From Methyloceanibacter sp. (GTDB taxonomy: Bacteria > Pseudomonadota > Alphaproteobacteria > Rhizobiales > Methyloligellaceae): DNA of 15,203 nt. The position numbers were made by a program, and so were the translations under genes. Within the stretch, counting starts at the first letter, position 1, and each line of letters opens with the position of its first letter. This document shows, piece after piece, positions 7,160 to 13,018 of the stretch. Where the stretch lies: contig JALHTP010000383.1 of assembly GCA_022865725.1 (NCBI GenBank), forward strand, positions 1 to 15,203. The letters run 5' to 3'. The notes under the pieces are model-generated. The model made no database searches. It was not told where the DNA came from and saw nothing but the letters and a program-made list of their open reading frames with translations.

Positions 7160-8368
7160 ATGATCTCCGTCCCAAGCCATGACCCTGCCGGGGCCCTCGT
7201 CCCGCACACCCTGAAGGAGCCCCTGACGGGCGCCAAGGCGGGCCCGCTCGCGGGGCTGACCTTCATGGTGAAGGATCTGTTCGCTATTCGTGGCCACAAG
7301 GTCGGAAACGGCAACCCGGACTTCTACGAGCATGCGACCCCGGCGCACGAGACGGCGCCCGTCATCACGCGACTGCTGGAGGCCGGCGCGTCCTGCACGG
7401 GCATCAATATCTGCGATGAGTTCTTCTACAGCGTGCTCGGGTCGAACGCACATTACGGCCAGCCGGTCAACGCAAGCGCGCCCGGGCATGTGACCGGCGG
7501 CTCCTCTTGCGGCTCGGCAGCGGCGGTGGCGGCGTCGATGTGCGATTTCGCGCTTGGCAGCGACACCGGCGGGTCGATCCGCGTGCCGGCGTCCTTCTCG
7601 GGGCTTTACGGTCTCAGGCCGAGCTTCGGACGCATCGATGTCAAAGGCGCGACGGCGATGGCGCCGAGCTACGACACGATCGGATATCTCGCGCGCGAGG
7701 CCGAGCTGTTCCGCAAAATCGGGCATGTGCTGCTCGACAGCGAGAAGGTCGAAACGCCAGTCAAACGGCTGATCCTTCCCGAGGATGTTTTCGGATATGC
7801 CGAGACCAGCATAGACGCCGCTCTCTGGCAGGTGTTCTCCAGGATCGGCGCCGCGTTGCCGCAGGCCGAGCGGAAAATCATCGCCGGCGACGATACCGAC
7901 AGCTGGCGCGACGCCTTCCGCGTCATCCAGGGCTTCGAGATTCAGTCGACGCTGCTTCCCTTTGTTCAATCCCACAACGTCGACCTCGGGCCCGGCATCA
8001 AGGAGCGCTTCGAGATGGCGGCCAAGATCAGTTTCGCCGAGGTCGAGGCGGCGCGCGAGGTTCGCGCGGAAGTCTCCAAGCGCATGCGCGGGATTGCCCA
8101 GCCCGGAACCGTGATCGCGATGCCGACCACGCCGACGCTCCCGCCCGAGCGGAACATTCCCGACGGCGCTTCCTTCGCCGAGTTCCGCACGCTGACCTTG
8201 CAGAGCACCTGTCTTGCCGGCCATGCCGGCCTGCCGCAGATCTCGATTCCCAGCGCAGAGGCCGCCGGAACCCCTACCGGCCTCTCCTTTATCGGCTGGC
8301 CGGGGGGCGACGAGGCTCTGCTCGACCTCGCCGTTCGTCTTGAGCCGCTCTTAAGGAAAACCGCCTAG
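7160..8368 (+). CDS. Amidase-signature family hydrolase, AMI1-like
   Basis: This 402-residue enzyme has a Ser-cisSer-Lys triad: Lys38 in FMVKDLF, cis-Ser115 in TGGSSCGSAAAVAA, and nucleophile Ser139 in GSDTGGSIRVPAS. The family hydrolyses amides R-CO-NH2. The order KDLFAIRG...GNPDF...TAPVITRLLEAGA...NAHYGQPVN...GGSSCGS...DTGGSIRVPAS...GLYGLRPS resembles plant AMI1 (indole-3-acetamide hydrolase) as I recall it, and the length matches that group rather than GatA (~480 aa). The substrate is not determined. The usual GGSSSGS is GGSSCGS here; the replaced residue is not one of the triad. No signal peptide, so cytoplasmic. ATG at 7160 has GAGAG upstream. The oxygenase gene follows after 27 bases, so they are likely cotranscribed. 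Confidence 0.9.
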   Translation: MISVPSHDPAGALVPHTLKEPLTGAKAGPLAGLTFMVKDLFAIRGHKVGNGNPDFYEHATPAHETAPVITRLLEAGASCTGINICDEFFYSVLGSNAHYGQPVNASAPGHVTGGSSCGSAAAVAASMCDFALGSDTGGSIRVPASFSGLYGLRPSFGRIDVKGATAMAPSYDTIGYLAREAELFRKIGHVLLDSEKVETPVKRLILPEDVFGYAETSIDAALWQVFSRIGAALPQAERKIIAGDDTDSWRDAFRVIQGFEIQSTLLPFVQSHNVDLGPGIKERFEMAAKISFAEVEAAREVRAEVSKRMRGIAQPGTVIAMPTTPTLPPERNIPDGASFAEFRTLTLQSTCLAGHAGLPQISIPSAEAAGTPTGLSFIGWPGGDEALLDLAVRLEPLLRKTA

Positions 8369-8371
8369 ACT

Positions 8372-8390
8372 CCTCGCGTTGACGCGGAGG
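8372..8390 (+). promoter_or_regulatory. Hairpin covering the oxygenase Shine-Dalgarno
   Basis: In the 27-base amidase-oxygenase spacer, CCTCGCG (8372-8378) can pair with CGCGGAGG (8383-8390) across a TTGA loop, with one bulged G. This hides the Shine-Dalgarno GGAGG (8386-8390), which is five bases ahead of the GTG start. A ribosome ending at the amidase stop (8366-8368) would open it, suggesting translational coupling. The stem is seen directly; the regulation is inferred. Confidence 0.45.
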
Positions 8391-8395
8391 ATCCG

Positions 8396-9709
8396 GTGCT
8401 GGACAAACCCTCGTTTCCCTATGGCGCAGGCTTCCGCTCGCTGACGGCGGAGACGCCCGCGCCGGTCGCGCTCGCCGTCACCGGCGCGCTTCCAGCATGG
8501 CTAAAAGGCGCGCTGCTCCGCACCGGGCCCTCGAAATTCGAGGTCGGCGCGCGGACCTATAATCACTGGTTCGACGGATTGGCGATGCTGCATCGCTTCG
8601 CGCTCGAAGATGGCGGCGTCACCTATGCCAACCGCTTCCTCAAGAGCAAGGCGTTCTGCACGGCCGAAGCCAGCGGCAAGATTTCTTATTCCGAGTTTGC
8701 CACCGACCCCTGCCGCACTTTGTTCGGGCGCGTCGCCGCGATCTTCGACCCCAAGCTCACCGACAATTGCTGCGTCAATGTTTCCCACTATGCGCGCGAG
8801 ATAGTCGCCTTCACCGAGACCTCGATGCCCATGCGCATATCGCAGGATACGCTCGAGACGCTCGGCGTGTTCGGCTATGGCGCGGCGCTGAAGGGACAAG
8901 TCTCGACCGCCCACCCGCATTACGACGCCAAGCGTGCCTGCCACTATAATTACATCGCCGATCTCGGCCTGAGGAGCCTGTATCGCCTCTGCGCCATCGG
9001 CGACGACGGCACAGAGAAACTAGTCGCCGAGCTCCCCGTCGATCGCCCGGCCTATATGCACAGCTTCGGCATGAGCGGGGATCATCTCATCCTCACCGAG
9101 TTCCCGCTGGTGGTGAACCCGATCGACCTCAAACTGTCAGGCAAGCCCTTCATCCGCAACTATCGCTGGGAGCCCGAGCGCGGGCTTGTCTTCCATGTCG
9201 TCGAGAAGGACTCTGGCAAGCTCGTGCGCACGGCCAAAGTTGACGCGAGTTTCGCGTTTCATCATGTCAACGCATTCGCCGATCGCGATGGCCTGGCCGT
9301 GGATGTGGTCGCCTACCCCGACGCGACGATCATCGATCAGCTCTACCTGGCGCGGCTTCGCGCCGGCACGAAGCTCACGGCGACCGGAACGCTCACCAGG
9401 TTTCACCTTCCGCTAAAGAGCGAGGCCCCGGTCACGCGGCGGAGCTTGGCGGACGTGCCGCTCGAATTGCCGCGCATCAACAATGAGTCATGCGCGGGCA
9501 AGCCCTATCGCTATGTCTGGGGCACGGGCATCGAGGCTCAAGGCGACTTTCTCGATTCCATCGTCAAGATCGATGTAGCGACCGGCCAAGTCTCAACCTG
9601 GTACGCGGCGGGCCTTTATCCAGGCGAGCCCGTGTTCGTGCCCTCCCCGTCGGCCAATGCCGAGGATGACGGCGTCCTGCTGTCGGTCGTGCTCGATACC
9701 GGGAAATAG
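8396..9709 (+). CDS. Carotenoid cleavage oxygenase, cut short by an in-frame TAG
   Basis: This is a 437-residue reading frame of the carotenoid oxygenase family (BCO/RPE65/apocarotenoid oxygenase). Members are seven-bladed propellers that cleave carotenoid or stilbene double bases using Fe(II) held by four His. N-terminal LLRTGPSKFEVG...NHWFDGLAMLHRF is typical. Three ligand regions are present: TAHPHYD (His173), YMHSFGMS (His222) and FAFHHVNAF (His289/290). The fourth, in the family's C-terminal FHG motif, lies beyond the stop at 9707-9709 and is encoded in the same frame at 9710-9823. As written, the product lacks an iron ligand and the last blade strand, so it is probably inactive unless TAG is read through or is a sequencing error. 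The GTG start is supported by GGAGG five bases upstream. No signal peptide is seen. Confidence 0.88.
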   Translation: MLDKPSFPYGAGFRSLTAETPAPVALAVTGALPAWLKGALLRTGPSKFEVGARTYNHWFDGLAMLHRFALEDGGVTYANRFLKSKAFCTAEASGKISYSEFATDPCRTLFGRVAAIFDPKLTDNCCVNVSHYAREIVAFTETSMPMRISQDTLETLGVFGYGAALKGQVSTAHPHYDAKRACHYNYIADLGLRSLYRLCAIGDDGTEKLVAELPVDRPAYMHSFGMSGDHLILTEFPLVVNPIDLKLSGKPFIRNYRWEPERGLVFHVVEKDSGKLVRTAKVDASFAFHHVNAFADRDGLAVDVVAYPDATIIDQLYLARLRAGTKLTATGTLTRFHLPLKSEAPVTRRSLADVPLELPRINNESCAGKPYRYVWGTGIEAQGDFLDSIVKIDVATGQVSTWYAAGLYPGEPVFVPSPSANAEDDGVLLSVVLDTGK

Positions 9710-9826
9710 CGCTCCTTTCTGCTCGTGCTCGACGCCGCGAGCCTGAACGAGGTGGCGCGGGCCGAGACCCCCCACGCCATCCCCTTCCATTTCCACGGCA
9801 ATTTCCTTCCCGGCGCGCGCCGGTAG
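9710..9826 (+). pseudogene. Orphaned C-terminal segment of the carotenoid oxygenase
   Basis: Directly after the TAG at 9707-9709 the same frame continues for 38 sense codons to a second TAG at 9824-9826. It reads RSFLLVLDAASLNEVARAET and then PHAIPFHFHGNFLPGARR. Carotenoid oxygenases end this way: a strand with the pattern S-x-LLVLDA, then ARAexPhxIPFxFHGxF, where the His of FHG is the fourth Fe ligand. With it the protein would be about 476 residues, normal for the family. No frameshift is needed, only one sense codon in place of TAG. Confidence 0.85.
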
Positions 9827-9860
9827 CGGCCCTCAATTTCAAGGATTTCGGTGCGTCCGC

Positions 9861-9901
9861 CTTGACTTGAGCCGCGTCCTCGCCGACATTCCGGCCGGAA
9901 T
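9861..9901 (+). promoter_or_regulatory. Candidate ffh promoter with an overlapping 14-bp palindrome
   Basis: CTTGAC at 9861-9866 matches the alphaproteobacterial -35 preference. Seventeen bases after TTGACT (9862-9867), GACATT (9885-9890) could be a weak -10. Overlapping it is a perfect 14-bp palindrome, ATTCCGGCCGGAAT (9888-9901), which could be an operator. The start site would give a leader of roughly 215 bases before ffh. The rest of the 9827-10115 spacer holds only the tandem repeat at 10016-10093. Confidence 0.35.
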
Positions 9902-10015
9902 TCAAGGCAGCTCCGTTTGAAGAGCCGCCGCCCTGCACAGGATTGGCGCCCTAGCGCGAAATCCGGAGGCAGGGAGGTCAACATCCGCCAGCGCGTTGCG
10001 CCCGCGGGTGACGTT

Positions 10016-10093
10016 TTTGTTTGCGCTATCGGCCTCTGGCCTATTTGAGCGCAGTTTGTTTGCGCTATCGGCCTCTGGCCTGCTTGAGCGCGT
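10016..10093 (+). repeat. Two tandem 39-bp hairpin repeats upstream of ffh
   Basis: Two adjacent 39-bp units (10016-10054 and 10055-10093) differ at only four positions, near their 3' ends. Each holds nested inverted repeats: GCGCT (10023-10027) with AGCGC (10048-10052), and inside it GGCC-TCT-GGCC. The second copy has the same arms (10062-10066 and 10087-10091). The pair ends 22 bases before the ffh ATG, so both hairpins would lie in the ffh 5' leader. The unit is 13 codons long and leaves a frame open in phase with ffh, but the canonical Ffh start MFETLSERLG argues against translation here. Confidence 0.85.
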
Positions 10094-10115
10094 TGGTTTG
10101 GAGAAAAGACTACCG

Positions 10116-11618
10116 ATGTTCGAGACCCTATCCGAGCGGCTTGGCGCCATCCTCGACAAGCTGACCCGCAAGGGGGCGCTGAGCGAGGCTGACGTTGCGG
10201 AAGCCATGCGCGAGGTGCGCCGCGCGCTGCTCGAGGCCGATGTCGCGCTCGACGTGGTGCGCGACTTCATCGAGGCGGTAAAGGCGAAGGCGGTCGGCCA
10301 AGACGTTGTCCGCTCGATCACCCCCGGGCAGATGGTCATCAAGATCGTCCATGACGAGCTGGTGCGCGTGCTGGGCTCGGACGCGCAAGGGATCGACCTC
10401 GCCGCCACCCCGCCGGTGGTGATGATGCTGGTCGGCCTGCAAGGCTCCGGCAAAACCACGACCACGGCGAAGCTCGGCAAGCGGCTCGAAGCCCGCGACA
10501 AGCAGAAGGTGCTGATGGCCTCGCTCGATACGCGCAGGCCCGCGGCGCAGGAGCAGCTGCGCGTGCTCGGCGAGCAGACCGGCGTCGCAACGCTCGCCAT
10601 CGTCGCTGGCGAAGGTCCTGCGGCAATCGCGACCCGCGCGCTGAAGGCGGCGAGGCTCGGCGGCTACGACGTGCTGCTGCTCGACACCGCCGGCCGCACC
10701 CATATCGACGAAGAACTGATGGCGGAGACGGCAGCGATCGAGAAGATCGCATCCCCGCACGAGACGCTGCTCGTGGCCGACGCGCTGACCGGCCAGGACG
10801 CCGTCAATCTCGCCCAGAGCTTCGATCAGCGCGTGGCGCTCACCGGCATCGTGCTGACCCGTGTCGACGGCGACGGGCGCGGTGGCGCTGCGCTTTCGAT
10901 GCGCGCCGTCACCGGCAAGCCGATCAAGCTGATCGGCACCGGTGAGAAGCTCGACGCGCTGGAGGACTTCCACCCCGAGCGGATCGCCGGGCGCATTCTC
11001 GGCATGGGCGACGTTGTCGGCCTGGTCGAGAAGGCGCTTGAGACCGTCGAGTTCGACAAGGCCGAAGCCATCGCCCGCAAGGTCAAGAAGGGCGCTTTCG
11101 ACCTCGAGGATCTCGGCCAGCAGCTGAAGCAGATGCAGAAGCTCGGCGGCATGGGCGGCGTACTCGCCATGCTGCCCGGCATCGGCAAGATCAAGAAGCA
11201 GTTGGACACGGCCAATCTCGACGACAGGATCCTGAAGCGCCAGCAGGCCATGATCGGCTCGATGACCAAGGCCGAGCGCAAGAACCCGAAGCTGCTCAAT
11301 GCCTCGCGCAAGAAGCGCGTGGCGGCGGGCTCAGGGACATCCGTCCAGGACATCAACCGGCTGGTGAAAATGCACCGGCAGATGGCCGACATGATGAAGG
11401 CCATGGGCAAGAAGCGCGGCATGCTTGGCTCTCTGTTTGGCGGGGGTCCGCTGCCCGAGATGCCGGCAGAGCTTCCCGCTGGCGCGAGCCTCCCCCAAGG
11501 CGGGCTCCCACCTCTGCCGCCGGGCGGCTTTCCCGGTCTTTCCGGCAACTTTCCGGGCCTTCGCGGCGGCGGACTGCCGCGCGGCCTTCCCGGCCTGCCA
11601 GGATCGAAGAAACGATGA
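10116..11618 (+). CDS. ffh: Signal recognition particle protein Ffh (SRP54)
   Basis: This 500-residue SRP GTPase binds signal peptides and 4.5S RNA and docks with FtsY. The N domain is residues 1-90. The G domain has P-loop GLQGSGKT (107-114), DTRRPAA (138-144), DTAGR (190-194) and G4 as TRVD (248-251), with GDGRGG after it. The Met-rich M domain (about 305-430) has the signal-peptide groove helices QQLKQMQKLGGMGGVLAML and the RNA-binding region RKKRVAAGSGTSVQDINRL (398-416). From about residue 440 there is a Pro/Gly/Leu-rich tail ending in SKKR, longer than in E. coli and of a type seen in alphaproteobacteria. ATG at 10116 was chosen because MFETLSERLG is the usual N-terminus; GGAG lies 12 bases upstream. 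No 4.5S RNA gene was seen. Confidence 0.98.
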   Translation: MFETLSERLGAILDKLTRKGALSEADVAEAMREVRRALLEADVALDVVRDFIEAVKAKAVGQDVVRSITPGQMVIKIVHDELVRVLGSDAQGIDLAATPPVVMMLVGLQGSGKTTTTAKLGKRLEARDKQKVLMASLDTRRPAAQEQLRVLGEQTGVATLAIVAGEGPAAIATRALKAARLGGYDVLLLDTAGRTHIDEELMAETAAIEKIASPHETLLVADALTGQDAVNLAQSFDQRVALTGIVLTRVDGDGRGGAALSMRAVTGKPIKLIGTGEKLDALEDFHPERIAGRILGMGDVVGLVEKALETVEFDKAEAIARKVKKGAFDLEDLGQQLKQMQKLGGMGGVLAMLPGIGKIKKQLDTANLDDRILKRQQAMIGSMTKAERKNPKLLNASRKKRVAAGSGTSVQDINRLVKMHRQMADMMKAMGKKRGMLGSLFGGGPLPEMPAELPAGASLPQGGLPPLPPGGFPGLSGNFPGLRGGGLPRGLPGLPGSKKR

Positions 11619-11645
11619 TCGTAAAAATTGAAACGAAGCACAGAG

Positions 11646-11755
11646 CCCCCTCACCCCACCCTCTCCCCATGGGGAGAGGGCTTTCTGCCGCGATCTTGCC
11701 GGCGACGCTTTCGAGCGACACTCGGGCAAGTCGCATGGCGGAAAGGGTGAGGGGG
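11646..11755. repeat. GC-rich palindromic repeat, family B copy 2 (ffh-rpsP spacer)
   Basis: Outer arms CCCCCTCACCC (11646-11656) and GGGTGAGGGGG (11745-11755) are perfect 11-bp complements. Inside the left arm is a perfect 22-bp palindrome (11659-11680) centred on CCCCATGGGG with CCCTCT/AGAGGG flanks. The element fills most of the spacer and ends 12 bases before the rpsP Shine-Dalgarno AAGGAG (11768-11773). Elements of this type are common between alphaproteobacterial genes. Confidence 0.85.
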
Positions 11756-11784
11756 AACCAACCCAGCAAGGAGAAGGATGAGAC

Positions 11785-12243
11785 ATGTCACTGAAGATCA
11801 GACTGGCGCGGGCCGGCGCTAAGAAGCGGCCCTATTACCGCATCGTCGTTGCGGATTCGAGATGCCCGCGCGACGGACGCTATATCGAGAAGATCGGCAC
11901 CTACGATCCTGTCCAGCCCAAGGGCTCGGCCGAGCGGGTGAAGCTCGTCGAGGCGCGGGTCACGCATTGGCTCGGCGTCGGCGCCCAGCCCACCGACCGC
12001 GTGCTGCGATTCCTCGATGCGGCCGGCATTAGAAAGCGCGACGCGCGCATGAACCCGAGCAAGGGCGAGCCCGGCAAGAAGCGCATCGAGCGCGAGGAAG
12101 CCAAGAAGGCCGCCGTCGAGGAGAAGGCCAAGGCCGCCGACGAGGCAAAGAAGGCCGCGGCCGCAGCAGCCGCGGCGCCTCCGCCGCCTCCTGCCGAGGA
12201 GCCTGAAGCTGAAGCCGAAGCCGAGCAGCCAGCCACCGAGTAA
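11785..12243 (+). CDS. rpsP: 30S ribosomal protein S16
   Basis: This is a 152-residue protein. S16 is an early 30S assembly protein that binds 16S rRNA. The conserved core is residues 1-85: MSLKIRLARAGAKKRPYYRI, VVADSRCPRDGRYIEKIGTYDP, then the region with GAQPTDRVLRFLDAAGI. From about residue 95 a charged Lys/Glu/Ala helix-like stretch leads into an Ala run, five prolines and a Glu/Ala tail, an extension common in alphaproteobacterial S16. The start has the strongest Shine-Dalgarno in the window, AAGGAG 11 bases upstream with a second AAGGAT nearer. It is flanked on both sides by family B repeats, within ffh-rpsP-rimM-trmD. Confidence 0.98.
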   Translation: MSLKIRLARAGAKKRPYYRIVVADSRCPRDGRYIEKIGTYDPVQPKGSAERVKLVEARVTHWLGVGAQPTDRVLRFLDAAGIRKRDARMNPSKGEPGKKRIEREEAKKAAVEEKAKAADEAKKAAAAAAAAPPPPPAEEPEAEAEAEQPATE

Positions 12244-12269
12244 CCTCGTTGAGGTCACGCCGCGCTCGA

Positions 12270-12358
12270 CCACCCTCCCGGCCCCTCCCCCGCAAAGGGA
12301 GCGGGAAAGCGCTTGTCGGCGCCGCGGACTCCATCCCTCCCCTCGATGGGGAGGGTGG
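12270..12358. repeat. GC-rich palindromic repeat, family B copy 3 (rpsP-rimM spacer)
   Basis: Outer arms CCACCCTCCC (12270-12279) and GGGAGGGTGG (12349-12358) are perfect complements. Nested at the right end is a hairpin CCCTCCCC (12335-12342) with GGGGAGGG (12348-12355). A degenerate second hairpin lies on the left. The frame of rimM stays open through the element back to a TTG at 12249, which makes the rimM start ambiguous. Confidence 0.8.
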
Positions 12359-12386
12359 CGCGGCCGAGGGCAGCGCTGAGCCTGCC

Positions 12387-12902
12387 GTGGAGCAGGAGGA
12401 TAATGAGCGCCTGCTGCTCGGCGAGATCGGCGCGCCGCAAGGGTTGAAGGGCGAGGTGCGCGTCCGCTCCTACACCCAGGACCCAGCGGCAATCGCCGGC
12501 TACGGCGCGCTCGAAGATGGCCGAGGCGGTCTCATCGAGATCGAAAGCGTTCGCGTCACGCCGAAGGTGCTCATCGCCCGCATCAAGGGCGTCGCCACGC
12601 GCGAAGCCGCCGAGGCGCTCGTCCACACCAAGCTCTATATCGAGCGCGCGCGGCTCCCCGAGCGCGAAGAGGACGAGTGGTATCATATCGACCTGATCGG
12701 CCTCGCCGCCATCGGCCGTGACGGCGAGCCGATCGGCACCGTGGTCGGGGTCCACAATTTCGGGGCCGGCGACCTCATCGAGATCAAGCCGGTCAGCGGC
12801 GGCGCCACCGCGCTCCTCCCCTTCACCCGCGACACCGTTCCCGAGGTCGATGTCGAGGGCGGCCACCTCACCCTCGTCCCGCCCGAGGGTCTGTTCGAGT
12901 AG
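12387..12902 (+). CDS. rimM: Ribosome maturation factor RimM
   Basis: This is a 171-residue protein with GTG at 12387 as start. RimM binds S19 and aids maturation of the 30S head. The N-terminal RimM domain (about 8-90) opens with the family stretch LLLGEIGAPQGLKGEVRVRS. The PRC-barrel domain (about 97-170) includes EWYHIDLIGL, GTVVGVHNFGAGDLIEI, ALLPFTRDTVPEVD and the C-terminal LTLVPPEGLFE. The open frame extends upstream to TTG at 12249, but those 46 codons lie across repeat copy 3 and do not look like RimM. No Shine-Dalgarno is well placed for the GTG. AGGAGG at 12394-12399 sits just inside the gene, ahead of an out-of-frame ATG (12403). The function is secure; the start is not. Confidence 0.93.
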   Translation: MEQEDNERLLLGEIGAPQGLKGEVRVRSYTQDPAAIAGYGALEDGRGGLIEIESVRVTPKVLIARIKGVATREAAEALVHTKLYIERARLPEREEDEWYHIDLIGLAAIGRDGEPIGTVVGVHNFGAGDLIEIKPVSGGATALLPFTRDTVPEVDVEGGHLTLVPPEGLFE

Positions 12903-12913
12903 AACTAAACGGC

Positions 12914-13010
12914 TGTCATTCCCGCGAAGGCGGGAATCCAGTAAACACTGACGCTCGTGACTGCCACCTCCCGTGGTTACTGGATCGCCCGGTCAAGCCG
13001 GGCGATGACA
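12914..13010. repeat. Cloverleaf-like palindromic repeat, family A copy 2 (rimM-trmD spacer)
   Basis: This is the 97-bp relative of 1130-1227. Outer arms TGTCAT/ATGACA, hairpin 1 (ATTCCCGC with GCGGGAAT), middle arm ATCCAGTAA/TTACTGGAT and hairpin 2 (ATCGCCCGG with CCGGGCGAT) are all kept. Compared with copy 1, one pair in hairpin 1 changes from G-C to T-A and one in hairpin 2 from G-C to C-G, so both stems stay intact. It begins 11 bases after the rimM stop and ends eight bases before the trmD ATG. Confidence 0.9.
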
Positions 13011-13018
13011 ATCGGCTC

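Noticed and set aside
6962..8224. 420-codon open frame on the minus strand across the amidase gene
   Set aside because: It is antisense to a gene with clear catalytic motifs. Its product is Arg/Gly/His-rich with no family pattern, as expected for shadow frames in GC-rich DNA. It also overlaps the MFS 5' end.
10016..10093. Tandem repeat considered as a CRISPR array
   Set aside because: The two units abut with no spacer, there are only two, and no cas gene is nearby.
9996..10115. Extended N-terminus for Ffh from TTG at 9996
   Set aside because: It would translate the tandem hairpin repeat into a duplicated 13-residue peptide; Ffh proteins normally start at the MFETLSERLG position.
12249..12386. 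RimM starting at TTG 12249
   Set aside because: The added residues are encoded by a palindromic repeat and are Arg/Pro/Gly-rich; GTG at 12387 gives the normal RimM length.
10016..13018. 4.5S SRP RNA gene near ffh
   Set aside because: I looked in the ffh spacers for the conserved SRP RNA apical region (GGTCAGG...GGAAGCAGCC-like) and did not see it.
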